A stretch of 62,953 nucleotides of DNA. Source: Dehalococcoidia bacterium (lineage in GTDB: Bacteria > Chloroflexota > Dehalococcoidia > Lucifugimonadales > Lucifugimonadaceae). This document shows positions 8,534-17,228 of the stretch, piece after piece. A model generated the notes under the pieces. That model saw only the letters and a program-made list of their open reading frames with translations, was not told the origin of the DNA and did not search any database. The DNA is taken from NCBI GenBank assembly GCA_012959765.1, contig DUCO01000036.1, positions 1 to 62,953 on the forward strand. Direction: 5' to 3'. Each line of letters opens with the position of its first letter. Position 1 is the stretch's first letter. Made by a program: the position numbers and the translations under genes.

Positions 8534-8902
8534 ATGCCCCATTGGACAGACTATCCCAAGCTTCATGGCCTTATGACACATCTTGGCAAGACTGGTAAGA
8601 CCGGTAAACCCGCTCGGCGCGCGTTCGTTGCCGAGCAGGTGAGTCAGATCATGATTAAGATCGAGCCCATGGTCTCGAAGCGTTTGGGTATTGCGAAGGA
8701 GCTCGAAGCTCTACATGCGTCTCTCGACAAGAAGCAAGATTTGATTGCCAACAAGAAGCGACATGCTGACGGAATCCAGATCGAATTTGACACGGTGAAA
8801 GAGGATGTTCTGAGCCAAAACCCGAATGCAGATGTCGATGCGTTCAATGCCGACTTACGGTATGCGATGACCGATCTCGAGGCTGAAACCAAAAAGCATT
8901 GA
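8534..8902 (+). CDS. Lysine-rich coiled-coil protein, first part
   Basis: A 122-residue charged protein. After a short Gly/Lys stretch (LGKTGKTGKPARR) it is almost wholly helical with heptad-like spacing, for example KRLGIAKELEALHASLDKKQ and DAFNADLRYAMTDLEAETKK. I recognise no family. No good ribosome site precedes ATG 8534. Its TGA (8900-8902) overlaps the TTG of a second coiled-coil frame in a TTGA arrangement. The last codons are ACC AAA AAG, a possible -1 slippery site (C_AAA_AAG, 8890-8896) that would fuse both frames into one 170-residue helix. A one-base homopolymer error would look identical. A terminator at 9103 closes the unit. Confidence 0.6.
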   Translation: MPHWTDYPKLHGLMTHLGKTGKTGKPARRAFVAEQVSQIMIKIEPMVSKRLGIAKELEALHASLDKKQDLIANKKRHADGIQIEFDTVKEDVLSQNPNADVDAFNADLRYAMTDLEAETKKH

Positions 8903-9045
8903 CCGAAGTCGACCTGCTCAAGCAAACCATACGGGTAAAGCGCACAACCATGCGGGGTCTTGAGGATCGTATGGAGATCTACCATAAGCAGGTACAGAAG
9001 CAGATGATGCAACTCATGAAGGCAGTCACGCCGAAATCTGCCTAA
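8899..9045 (+). CDS. Coiled-coil continuation in the -1 frame (overlapping ORF)
   Basis: Read from TTG 8899 this frame gives 48 residues beginning LTEVDLLKQTIRVKR and ending MKAVTPKSA, helical and lysine/methionine-rich, continuing the character of the preceding ORF. It may be an independently initiated coupled ORF, the product of -1 frameshifting, or the true C-terminus of the previous gene after an indel in A5 (8891-8895). The seamless continuation of helix and charge pattern makes an unrelated chance ORF unlikely. Confidence 0.5.
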   Translation: MTEVDLLKQTIRVKRTTMRGLEDRMEIYHKQVQKQMMQLMKAVTPKSA

Positions 9046-9102
9046 TGGCGGGTTGACTTGACCTTCAAGTCACACCCAACCGACTCTCTATCGAAGTAAT
9101 CT

Positions 9103-9130
9103 AACGGCACCTGTTTTTCAGGTGCCGTTT
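9103..9130 (+). terminator. Rho-independent terminator
   Basis: AACGGCACCTG and CAGGTGCCGTT form an 11-bp stem around a TTTTT loop, followed by a short T tract. It lies 57 bp after the coiled-coil pair and 20 bp before the serine hydrolase start, so it separates the two transcription units. Confidence 0.75.
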
Positions 9131-9149
9131 ACTTTGTATGGAGGATTAG

Positions 9150-10550
9150 TTGGCGAGCAGTACCGATCTGGCTTCACTTGAGCCGAAAATTGCTGAGCTG
9201 GCAAATGCCTCGATGGCTCAGGACCGAATTCCCGGGCTATCGATTGGCATCGTTCGTGGCGATTCGCTGGAAGGCTACTTTTCGTTCGGCACGCAAACGC
9301 TTGGCGAAGAGAAGCCGCCTACTGCCCAAACCATTTCCCGTGTTGCCTCGATAACAAAGACCTTCACTGGCACAGCGATTCTGAAGCTGCGTGATCTGGG
9401 GCAGCTCGAACTTGATGATCCGCTGCTGGTTCACATGCCTGATTTCACAGTCGCTTCGGCACTGCAGGGCACGCTTGAAGAAGTGACGATTCGCCGACTG
9501 ATGACTCACTACTCGGGCCTGCGAACGGAGCATCCGCTTACCGACTGGAACGCGCCGTCGTTCCCAACCGCGGAAGAGTTACTCGAAGGGTTCGCAGAAA
9601 TTGGTGTAGTGATTCCGCCGGACAGCCAGTGGAAGTATTCGAACCTCGCAGTGGGTCTGTTGGGGCATTTGATTGAGCATCTGAGTGGCCTTCCCTACGA
9701 GCAATACATATACGAGGAGATAACCGGGCCACTCGGGCTAACGAACACCCGATTCGAGCTTGATTCCAAGCAGGAGCAACTTAAATCGACAGGTTACAGT
9801 CAGCCATTACCCGGCTCCGAAGACATTCGAGAAGCTCCGTACGCCTCATTGCGAGGAATCTCGGCGGCTGGTCAGTTGCACTCGAACGTTGACGATCTGG
9901 CGAAATGGATGTCGTTCCAGTTTTCGTCGGGGCGTGCTAATCATTCGAGCAAGGTTCTCGCCGCTTCTACGCTGGCAGAAATGCACCGACCTGTTTACAT
10001 GGCGAGTGACTGGTCGAACGGTCAGGCTCTGTCATGGCGAATGAACCGGCGCGACGATCTGGTATTCCACAATCATGGTGGAGGCATACAGGGGTTCGCT
10101 TCGAACATGGTGTTCAGCATCAAAGCCCAGACCGGCGTCATAGTGTTGGCAAATATCTGGCCGAATCCGACGCCTTATGTTCTGGCAGAAGATATCGCCG
10201 AGATGGTGATACGAAAACTAGGTTTCGTTGAAGAGGCGGTCGAGTCAAATCTTGTGACGGTTGGTGAAGCCGATGCCGCCCCGTTTGTTGGTAGGTACTG
10301 GGCCGAACCGGGCACGTACGCCGATGTCGTGTTTGGAGAATCCGGTCTTGCGCTAGGTGCTCCTAAGGGCGGCGATTACGGCTTGCATGGACCTGGCGGA
10401 TTGCAGTCCGATCCTTCTGTGAACGCCCCTTCTTCGTTCCGCGTAGTTGGCGGACGCGGAGCCGGGGAACTGGCTGAGTTTTCCCTAAACGACGATGGGA
10501 AGGCCGAGTCGTTCAGGCTTGGCGGATTCCTTTACAGGCGAGTCGACTAA
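9150..10550 (+). CDS. Serine beta-lactamase-like hydrolase (class C / EstB type)
   Basis: A 466-residue protein of the penicillin-binding-protein/beta-lactamase fold. The acylation motif is SITK (S67, K70) and the second motif YSN (Y163-S-N165); HNHGGGIQG further on matches the third element (H-x-G) of esterase-like members. The C-terminal hundred residues form an extra domain, as in D-aminopeptidase/EstB-type proteins. No signal peptide is visible, so it is probably cytosolic. Such enzymes are esterases, amidases or D-amino-acid peptidases; the substrate is unknown. The start is TTG 9150 with GGAGG seven bases upstream. The DUF885 gene follows after 39 bp and may be co-transcribed. Confidence 0.85.
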   Translation: MASSTDLASLEPKIAELANASMAQDRIPGLSIGIVRGDSLEGYFSFGTQTLGEEKPPTAQTISRVASITKTFTGTAILKLRDLGQLELDDPLLVHMPDFTVASALQGTLEEVTIRRLMTHYSGLRTEHPLTDWNAPSFPTAEELLEGFAEIGVVIPPDSQWKYSNLAVGLLGHLIEHLSGLPYEQYIYEEITGPLGLTNTRFELDSKQEQLKSTGYSQPLPGSEDIREAPYASLRGISAAGQLHSNVDDLAKWMSFQFSSGRANHSSKVLAASTLAEMHRPVYMASDWSNGQALSWRMNRRDDLVFHNHGGGIQGFASNMVFSIKAQTGVIVLANIWPNPTPYVLAEDIAEMVIRKLGFVEEAVESNLVTVGEADAAPFVGRYWAEPGTYADVVFGESGLALGAPKGGDYGLHGPGGLQSDPSVNAPSSFRVVGGRGAGELAEFSLNDDGKAESFRLGGFLYRRVD

Positions 10551-10589
10551 CGGCGATTTCAAATTCACGAACACGAAGAGGATTTTTAC

Positions 10590-12260
10590 ATGACTGGAGT
10601 ATTTGAGATCGCTGACGGGTTTATCGGTACCGTGGCGAAGCATCACCCGTTGTCTGCAACCCACATGGGTGTGCCCGGCTTCGATCACCTGATGGCCGAC
10701 TATTCGCCTGAAGCCCAAGCGGCGTTTCACGAGGAAACACGGGCTGCTCTAAAGGCGATGGAGGCTGCAGAGCCGATAAACGATCGCGAGCGCATGTGCA
10801 AGGACACGTTCATTGATGAAGCGGTTTTGTCGGTCGAACAGTTCGAGTCTCGTGAGCATCTTCGCGACATGAACGTGTTGTTTTCTCCGGTGCAGAGCGT
10901 GCGGTCAATTTTCGATCTCATGCCACAGGATTCAGTTGAGGGGTGGGAGAACATCGCTTCTCGGATGGAGAAGATCGGCGAGTCGCTGGCGGGCTATCGG
11001 CAGACGCTTGACATCGGTCGGTCTGAGGGGCTGGTTACCTCCGAACGGCAGGTCAACGGCTGCGCGGAACAGTGCGAGGTTTGGGCTGGTGGGGGAGACA
11101 ACTCGCCCTTCTTCGATTCGCTCGTAAACGCGTTAGCTTCCTCCGATATCAACGACGATTCGCTGAGTTCCCGCATAGAAGACGCTGCCGCTTCAGCGAC
11201 CGAAGCTTACGACCAGATGGGCGACTATCTCCGTAAAACTTATTTGCCCGATGCGACTTCGGTCGACGGTGTTGGGCGTGACCGTTACGCACTTTCGGCT
11301 AAAGTTTATATGGGTGCCGAGATCGACCCTGAAGAGACCTACGATTGGGGCTGGGAACAGCTGGCGTGGGTGAGATCTGAGATGACCAAAACCGCGGAGC
11401 TAATCAAGCCGGGCGCTTCAATAGGTGAGGCTGTCGAGATTCTCGAGACCGACCCCGCGAAGATGGTCAAGGGCGAAGATGAGTTTCGTCAGTGGATGCA
11501 GGATCTTCAAGACAAAACGATCGAGGAGTTGGACGGTGTTCACTTCGATATCCTCGATCCGGTGCGCAAAATCGAAGCGCTGATCTCACCCCCGGGTGGG
11601 GCGCTGGCTATGTACTACACCGGGCCTTCAGAGGATTTCTCTCGTCCAGGTCGAACGTGGTATCCGACCGGCGGTAAGACGGAGTTTCCGATCTGGCGCG
11701 AAGTCTCTATCGCCTACCACGAAGGCGTCCCCGGTCATCACTTCCAGATCGCAACCAACGTGGCTATGACCGACGAACTTTCGAGGTTTCAGCGTTTATT
11801 GGCGGGAACTTCGGGGCACGCCGAGGGTTGGGCTCTGTACGCCGAGCGCTTGATGGGCGAGCTTGGGTATCTTGAGAATCCCGACTACTACATGGGCATG
11901 CTCGATGCGCAGGCATTGCGAAGTGTTCGTGTGATTGTTGATATTGGGATGCACCTGGGCCTAAAAATCCCAAAGCATTCAGAGTTTCGTCCCGGCGAAG
12001 TTTGGAACGGTGATCTTGCACTTGAGTTCATGCGGGAACGTGTGCACTTTCCTGCCGATTTTGTTGCTTCAGAAGTGGATCGGTATCTGGGCATACCGGG
12101 TCAGGCGATCAGCTACAAAGTTGGCGAGCGGGTTTGGCTTGAGGCGCGGGAATCGGCAAAGCAGTCGGCGGGCGCTGATTTCGACCTGAAGGAGTGGCAC
12201 AACAGGGCGCTAAGTCTTGGCCCCATGGGTCTGGCGCAGATGAAGCGAGAGCTTACTTAG
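10590..12260 (+). CDS. DUF885 family protein, putative metallopeptidase
   Basis: A 556-residue soluble protein with the DUF885 hallmark YHEGVPGHHFQ (H377-E378 and H383/H384), followed by TSGHAEGWALYAERL with a Glu at the usual third-ligand spacing. This pattern is consistent with a zinc peptidase; most members are uncharacterised and some lineages carry them as lipoproteins, but no signal sequence is present here. It follows the beta-lactamase-like hydrolase by 39 bp, so the pair may degrade peptides or amides. The family is clear, the reaction is inferred. Confidence 0.85.
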   Translation: MTGVFEIADGFIGTVAKHHPLSATHMGVPGFDHLMADYSPEAQAAFHEETRAALKAMEAAEPINDRERMCKDTFIDEAVLSVEQFESREHLRDMNVLFSPVQSVRSIFDLMPQDSVEGWENIASRMEKIGESLAGYRQTLDIGRSEGLVTSERQVNGCAEQCEVWAGGGDNSPFFDSLVNALASSDINDDSLSSRIEDAAASATEAYDQMGDYLRKTYLPDATSVDGVGRDRYALSAKVYMGAEIDPEETYDWGWEQLAWVRSEMTKTAELIKPGASIGEAVEILETDPAKMVKGEDEFRQWMQDLQDKTIEELDGVHFDILDPVRKIEALISPPGGALAMYYTGPSEDFSRPGRTWYPTGGKTEFPIWREVSIAYHEGVPGHHFQIATNVAMTDELSRFQRLLAGTSGHAEGWALYAERLMGELGYLENPDYYMGMLDAQALRSVRVIVDIGMHLGLKIPKHSEFRPGEVWNGDLALEFMRERVHFPADFVASEVDRYLGIPGQAISYKVGERVWLEARESAKQSAGADFDLKEWHNRALSLGPMGLAQMKRELT

Positions 12261-12488
12261 GGCAGAGCACAGTGCACATCAACCGCCAACGCTTGCTGAA
12301 TCTTTCGGGGAGCCGGTAGTATCGAAGGGTTGTGGTCGCCAGCGTACTTGCAGTCGGCTCGGTTCCGTTCCGTGAGGAATAATTTGCAGCTTCTGATAAC
12401 AGACGACGCCCGCTCCTACCTTGATCGCAGGGAAAGACCCGTCGCTCTCGACTATCTCTCCTCACTCGGCTGAGGTGGTCACGCCTCG

Positions 12489-12677
12489 GTGTCGGTCGAC
12501 ACTTATGCAAAGAAAGCCAACATATCGGCTTACCAGAGAGTTAAAGACAAGGGCGTCGAGATTCTGATCTCTAAGAACCTTGCCTCCCGTGCTGTCGCGG
12601 TCCTCATCGAGCAGAAGAAATTCCTCTTCTTCAAATGGCTGTCCGTAAGAGCCCAACTCTACGGCCACGCCACCTGA
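12489..12677 (+). CDS. Small basic protein, unrecognised
   Basis: A 62-residue protein read from GTG 12489, with GAGGTGG about a dozen bases upstream. Lysine-rich N-terminal half (TYAKKANISAYQRVKDKG), then a compact hydrophobic stretch ILISKNLASRAVAVLI and QKKFLFFKWLSVRAQ. It resembles a folded small domain rather than random frame, and a terminator follows it, but I cannot assign a family. The 228 bp between the DUF885 gene and this start show no other convincing gene. Confidence 0.5.
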   Translation: MSVDTYAKKANISAYQRVKDKGVEILISKNLASRAVAVLIEQKKFLFFKWLSVRAQLYGHAT

Positions 12678-12736
12678 AGTCACTAAAAACGCCCGGTCGT
12701 GCGCTGGGAATCCCAAAAAGAAGATAACGAAACATA

Positions 12737-12775
12737 AAAACGCCCGATTCCTGAATTGCCAGGAACCGGGCGTTT
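12737..12775. terminator. Bidirectional terminator-like hairpin between convergent genes
   Basis: AAACGCCCGATTCCTG and CAGGAACCGGGCGTTT form a 16-base arm pair with one mismatch. A-rich and T-rich flanks allow it to act in both directions, between the rightward small gene and the leftward membrane-protein remnant. A related AAAACGCCCGG string occurs 50 bp earlier (12684-12694) without its partner arm. Confidence 0.7.
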
Positions 12776-12800
12776 ATTGCTTAAGGAATTCGGGCTGTTT

Positions 12801-13147
12801 TTACGAGAACGACTTGTATAGTCCACCGACTATGAGTCCGTAGAGTAGGTGAACCAGCAGGGCGCCCATAGCGGTCATTCCGCCCAGTTTGAGGGCGAAG
12901 TAGCCGGGAGCTTCCACTACTCCGTCACGGATACCTCGATGAGTTGATGGTGCGAGCATTCCGAAGAAGATACCCGTTGCACCGAAGTGAATCAGGCCGA
13001 AAAGCAGGCCGATTCCGTAGCTGCTGTCGATATCGAGCCAGAGATAGACCGCTGCGTGAGCCGAGTGCCCAAATACGCGGCAGGAATCCCGCCGATCAAA
13101 TACGAAACGACAGTGAGTGGGGCAGCAAGCAGTAGTTCAGTTGGCAT
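12801..13147 (-). pseudogene. Membrane protein of about 115 residues with a frameshift
   Basis: From ATG 13145-13147 the leftward frame reads MPTELLLAAPLTVVSYLIGG and IPAAYLGTRLTQR. Near 13050 the plausible sequence jumps to another frame: VYLWLDIDSSYGIGLLFGL, IHFGATGIFFGMLAP and GMTAMGALLVHLLYGLIVGG, ending at TAA 12801-12803. Together these make three to four transmembrane helices of one small integral membrane protein. The 347-base span is one base short of whole codons, so a single indel splits it. The rest looks intact, so assembly error is as likely as recent inactivation. I do not recognise the family. Confidence 0.55.
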
Positions 13148-13237
13148 TGGCTATTCGATGCTCAAACAATCCAAATCGTTGCGTAGCAACAGTCCGACCA
13201 AACGGAGCAACACCCAAAGAAAACCCGCCACTGGCGG

Positions 13238-14101
13238 CTAAACCTCGATCGACATTAGTTCTTCGGCGTAGATGACCTGGCCGTTATAGACCTCTCGAAT
13301 ATCGCCGAGTCCCTTCTCGAGGGGACCGTGCTTCGAGATGTTGGCGCCCATGTGAACAAGAATCAGTTTCTTCACACCTGCCGCTTCAGCCATCTGCGCC
13401 GCACCGGTCGTTCCGCACTGACCCGGTGATTCGCCATCGGCGTCCATGGCCTCCTGATCGTCCCAGCACATGCACAACATCACATCGGCGTCCTTCGCCA
13501 GATCAATGATGGACTGGCACGGCTGCGTATCGCCAGTGAACACAACCGACTTGCCCGACTTCGTTTCAATGCGGTAAGCCAGCGAATCGAGATACGGCTG
13601 AACGTGCTCGGCAAGAGCTGATGTCACTTCAAATTTGTTAGATGTGTGCACGGTTCCAACACCAACGTCACGCGCCAGAATCTTCGGTGCTCGTCGAGGA
13701 AGCACGCCGCCACGGTTTACGTAGACCTTCTGCGAAAGTGGGTGGTAAATGCGCGCTTTCCAGTCGTGCGAGAAGATGCCGTTTTCGCCAATTACGCCCT
13801 CGGTGATCTTCTCGGTGAGCGTTGGGCCAAACACCTGAAGTTGGTTCTCCTTGCCGATCGACTGGTCGAAGCGGGTCAGCAGGAAGCACGGGTAGTCGAT
13901 ATCGTGGTCGAAGTGATGATGCGTGAAGAAGATGTAGTCGATATCGGTTGGCCAGAGTCCGGCCTTCACCAGCTTGTGAGTCGTTGCCGGACCACAATCG
14001 ATCATGATTTTCTCGCCCTCGATTACGAGAACGTACGCCGATCCGAACCGGGTGGGAGTGGGCGTTGGAGTACCTGCGCCGATGATGTAGAGCCTTGCCA
14101 T
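13238..14101 (-). CDS. Metallo-beta-lactamase fold hydrolase (RNase Z-like architecture)
   Basis: A 287-residue protein with the metal motif FFTHHHFDHD (H61, H63, D65, H66) and a later FTGDTQPC and LILVHMGANIS supplying further ligands. The N-terminus MARLYIIGAGTPTPTPTRFG resembles the arylsulfatase/RNase Z branch rather than glyoxalases. I chose ATG 14101 over an upstream start at 14209 because GGGAGG lies nine bases before it and the family begins there. It is probably a cytosolic phosphodiesterase or esterase. It lies immediately downstream of the frameshifted membrane gene's 5' end, in the same direction, so it could be co-transcribed with it. Confidence 0.82.
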   Translation of the reverse strand: MARLYIIGAGTPTPTPTRFGSAYVLVIEGEKIMIDCGPATTHKLVKAGLWPTDIDYIFFTHHHFDHDIDYPCFLLTRFDQSIGKENQLQVFGPTLTEKITEGVIGENGIFSHDWKARIYHPLSQKVYVNRGGVLPRRAPKILARDVGVGTVHTSNKFEVTSALAEHVQPYLDSLAYRIETKSGKSVVFTGDTQPCQSIIDLAKDADVMLCMCWDDQEAMDADGESPGQCGTTGAAQMAEAAGVKKLILVHMGANISKHGPLEKGLGDIREVYNGQVIYAEELMSIEV

Positions 14102-14406
14102 TCGATTTATGCCTCCCAGTTCCGATCGCCAATTCGGGTGCCGATTCACCAACCGCTGCGTCGGCCGATAATTCTGTCGCAAAGCATATTCCTGCCCCAC
14201 AGCGCGCACTGCGAGCGAATTGCACGGGTATTCGGAATTCCACTTAGCGAATTATGAAAAACCCCGAAACTCTCGAAAAACCGCCGAAACTCGTACAAAC
14301 CACACATAGGCACGATTTAGCCGTTACCGGATAGGATGTCGCCCGTTCGAGATAACGAAACATCAAGTAAGTCACGGTGTCCGCTGTGACAGGTGGAGGC
14401 GTAACG

Positions 14407-14697
14407 ATGCTCTATTTCAAATCTTGCCTGCGATGCAAAGACGGAACTGTTCAGCTTGGCGCTGACAATTTCGGATCGTTCCTGGCCTGCCTTACCTGCG
14501 GCTACACGATCAACTCTCGCTCGATCCGATCAAATGGATCCATTGACCGGCCTGAAACTCTTGACGAAGACGTTGTAATGGCTCCGCAGCTTGAGCCTGT
14601 GGCAGTAGTCGACGAGATGGACGAGCCCGATTTCGAGCCCGATTTCGAAGAACTCGAAGAGCTGGAAGCGGTAGTAGAAGAAGCCACAGCCATTTAG
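14407..14697 (+). CDS. Small zinc-ribbon protein with acidic tail
   Basis: A 96-residue protein with two CxxC pairs (C7/C10 and C28/C31) in MLYFKSCLRC and LACLTCGYTI, spaced like a zinc ribbon, followed by a strongly acidic tail (EPDFEPDFEELEELE). ATG 14407 is preferred over a GTG at 14377 because GGTGGAGG ends seven bases before it. An acidic-tailed zinc ribbon suggests an adaptor for RNA polymerase, the ribosome or another basic partner, but no function is known to me. The 305 bp upstream, divergent from the metallohydrolase, contain no further gene and presumably hold both promoters. Confidence 0.7.
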   Translation: MLYFKSCLRCKDGTVQLGADNFGSFLACLTCGYTINSRSIRSNGSIDRPETLDEDVVMAPQLEPVAVVDEMDEPDFEPDFEELEELEAVVEEATAI

Positions 14698-14848
14698 GCT
14701 TGCGAGTTCTTTGCTCGTGTCCTGAGTGGAGTCATCGGAATCGAAGGATCTGGGGTAGGGACGCGCGCTCGTCGCCACCATCACCCAGCAATCCAACCCA
14801 ACCGAAAATCTCTCCACTACGGTCGAGAGATAACGACGCCCTAGGCGC

Positions 14849-15937
14849 TTAGCCCATCCGCCCAATCGGATCCAGCTTCAACTCGTCGGTGGTCGAATCG
14901 AACCACTCGATAACTTCTCGGTGCAGCGGAATGCCGTCTCGTTCGCGGGCGATAGTCTCTTCGTGCTCGGGCAAACCCGCGTAGTAAACACGATCGTGAC
15001 CCGGAGCCGGTGGTGTATCGGCCAGATAGGTCAAAAACTCGTCCACCGAACTTTTGAACTCGGCGACATCCCTGAACGCATCGATACTGAACGCCGCGAC
15101 GAACTGCGAACCGTTGCCGGGTGGATTGGTCACACCGAACAGACCCGCCGAGAGAATCCCCGAGAAAACCTGCCCGACAACCGCCATGCCGTAGCCCTTG
15201 TGCGAACCAAGTTCACGGGTCGAGCCCCACGGAAGCAGTCGCACACCGTCCGGAACATCTTCCTGCTCTTCCATGATCGGCGTGCCTTCCTCGTCGGCCA
15301 TAAGACCCGGAAGAAGGGGGGCGCCAGTTCGCCTGAGCAGCTGAATTTTGTTGGATGCCACCGATGACGAAGAAATATCGAGCACAAACGGCGGCATCTT
15401 GTCGGTAGGAACCGCCCATGCGTGCGGCACGGCGCCCACCCTTGGCTCGGCTCCGAAAGTAGGCACCATCACCGCGCCTCCGCCCGTGATCGCATAGCCG
15501 ATCATGTCGTGCGGCATCGCTCGCATTGCGTGGTAGGCCATCATCCCGGCATGGTTGCTGTTGTGGATTGTCACGGCACCGATGCCGACCTTCTTGGCCT
15601 TCTCGATTGCGAGATCCATTGCTTTCGGACACATCACCAGACCGTGTGATTTATCGGCGTCGATAGTTGCTACAGCCGACGTTTCGTGTGTGATTTTCCA
15701 GTCGGGAGTCGGGTTGATCTTGCCTTCTGCGAACAACTGTATGTAAATCCGCAGCATGTTGGAAACGCCGTGGGTTTCGCAGCCTCGGATGTCGGCTGTA
15801 ACCAGACCGTCAGCTGCAAGCTCGGCATCTTCGTGGGGCATCCCCATCGCTTCGAAAATATCTGTGGTGGTTTTGAATAGATCCGCTCGGCGAATCATCA
15901 CTCGGTCTTTTTCAGGAACATGAAAGTGTTCAAGCAT
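14849..15937 (-). CDS. Ldh_2 family malate/L-lactate-type dehydrogenase (copy A)
   Basis: A 362-residue NAD(P)-dependent 2-hydroxyacid oxidoreductase of the Ldh_2 (YlbC/MdH) fold, unrelated to classical malate dehydrogenases. Family landmarks: ADIRGCETHGVSN with the catalytic His, VTIHNSNHAGMMAYHA, PTFGAEPRVGAVPHAWAVPT and RELGSHKGYGMA. Members oxidise malate, lactate, sulpholactate, ureidoglycolate or 2,3-diketogulonate. It follows copy B by 14 bp in the same direction, and both begin MLEHFHV, so they are an in-tandem duplication with diverged C-termini. They probably act on related hydroxyacids. Confidence 0.87.
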   Translation of the reverse strand: MLEHFHVPEKDRVMIRRADLFKTTTDIFEAMGMPHEDAELAADGLVTADIRGCETHGVSNMLRIYIQLFAEGKINPTPDWKITHETSAVATIDADKSHGLVMCPKAMDLAIEKAKKVGIGAVTIHNSNHAGMMAYHAMRAMPHDMIGYAITGGGAVMVPTFGAEPRVGAVPHAWAVPTDKMPPFVLDISSSSVASNKIQLLRRTGAPLLPGLMADEEGTPIMEEQEDVPDGVRLLPWGSTRELGSHKGYGMAVVGQVFSGILSAGLFGVTNPPGNGSQFVAAFSIDAFRDVAEFKSSVDEFLTYLADTPPAPGHDRVYYAGLPEHEETIARERDGIPLHREVIEWFDSTTDELKLDPIGRMG

Positions 15938-15951
15938 TTTGGTTCAGATTC

Positions 15952-17028
15952 CTATCGTTCCAGCGGGGCGAGGTTGAATTCGGCGGTGGCGGAGTCGAAC
16001 CATTCGACTACCTCATGGTGAAGCGGGATGCCGCGTTCGTGACGGTCGATCGACTCTTCGTGTTCGGGTAATCCGGCGTAGTAGACGCGGTCGTGACCCG
16101 GCGCCGGCGGGGTTTCTCGCAGGTATTTCAAAAAGTCGTCCATCGAGCTTTTGAACCGTTTGACGTCGGTGAAAGCTTCGATCGAGTAGACGCCAACGAA
16201 GTGCGACATGTGGCCGTTATGATACGGACCAAAAGCCCCGTCTGAAAGTATTCCTCCAAAGACCTGTGCGATGGCGCTGAGGCCGTAGCCCTTGTGCGAT
16301 CCAAGCTCTCGGGTCGCGCCGTTTGGCAGCACGATCGTCTCTTCTGGAACCGGACGCTCGTCCATGATGGGCGTGCCGTCGGGTTCCGCCATCATTCCAG
16401 GGATGGTCATCGAGTTCATACGGCGCAGTAGCTGAACCTTGTTGGCTGCAACTGACGACGAAGAAATATCGAGCACGAACGGCGGCTCTTTGTCGGCCGG
16501 AATCGCCCATGCGTGTGGGTTGGGAGCGAGTCGTGGCTCGGCACCGAACGTTGGCGGCATGCTCTGTCCGCCAGCTGTTATTGCGTAGCCGATCATGTCG
16601 TGAGGCAGTGCCATCATGGCGTGGTAGGCGATCATCCCGGCGTGTCGACCGTTGCCCATCGTAATCATGCCGATTCCAGTGTCTTTAGCCTTTTCAATCG
16701 CCAGTTCCATCACCTGCGGGATAACCGCAATGCCGAGTCCTCGGTCGCAGTTGACGTTGGCTGTGGTTGGGGTTTCGCGGGTGATCGTCCACTTTGGAGT
16801 CGGGTTGATGAGGCCGTCGTTCACGCCTTCGATGTAACGACGCATCATGTTCGAAACGCCGTGTGTATCGACTCCCCGGGTGTCGGAAAGCAGCAGAACA
16901 TCGGTCGATTGCCAGGCGTCCTGCTCAGAGAATCCGATCTTCAAAAAGAGTTCGTTTACGGTTTTTCGAAGGGCGTCCGGCATGACCCGGACCTCATCTT
17001 CTTTAGCAACATGAAAATGTTCGAGCAT
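15952..17028 (-). CDS. Ldh_2 family malate/L-lactate-type dehydrogenase (copy B)
   Basis: A 358-residue paralogue of the following gene with the same landmarks: SDTRGVDTHGVSNMMRRYIE, ITMGNGRHAGMIAYHA, PTFGAEPRLAPNPHAWAIPA and RELGSHKGYGLSA. More than half the aligned residues appear identical to copy A by eye. It is the promoter-proximal member of the pair. The difference between copies is concentrated in the central loop (GAPLLPGLMADEEG against NSMTIPGMMAEPDG) and in the segment before SQFVAAFS/SHFVGVYS, both places that could set substrate range. Start ATG 17028. Confidence 0.87.
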   Translation of the reverse strand: MLEHFHVAKEDEVRVMPDALRKTVNELFLKIGFSEQDAWQSTDVLLLSDTRGVDTHGVSNMMRRYIEGVNDGLINPTPKWTITRETPTTANVNCDRGLGIAVIPQVMELAIEKAKDTGIGMITMGNGRHAGMIAYHAMMALPHDMIGYAITAGGQSMPPTFGAEPRLAPNPHAWAIPADKEPPFVLDISSSSVAANKVQLLRRMNSMTIPGMMAEPDGTPIMDERPVPEETIVLPNGATRELGSHKGYGLSAIAQVFGGILSDGAFGPYHNGHMSHFVGVYSIEAFTDVKRFKSSMDDFLKYLRETPPAPGHDRVYYAGLPEHEESIDRHERGIPLHHEVVEWFDSATAEFNLAPLER

Positions 17029-17228
17029 GTTTGGAAGTGTTCCTCACTGGTGCGAATCACGTTGGCCTGCAGCGCCTACATCAGGTGTCATCGCTAGCGT
17101 GCGGCAAACATACGCCTGAAACGCGGGTGCGTAAATGAAACTTCATTGCGGTAGGTATTTTCTCTCACCCGATCTCAGGTACGATTCAGCTTGAATATCA
17201 AAATGTGACTGGTCACACGGAGCGGAAA

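Noticed and set aside
13646-14257. 203-codon plus-strand ORF over the metallohydrolase
   Set aside because: It lies opposite the clear His-motif protein and shows no family; it is an antisense shadow.
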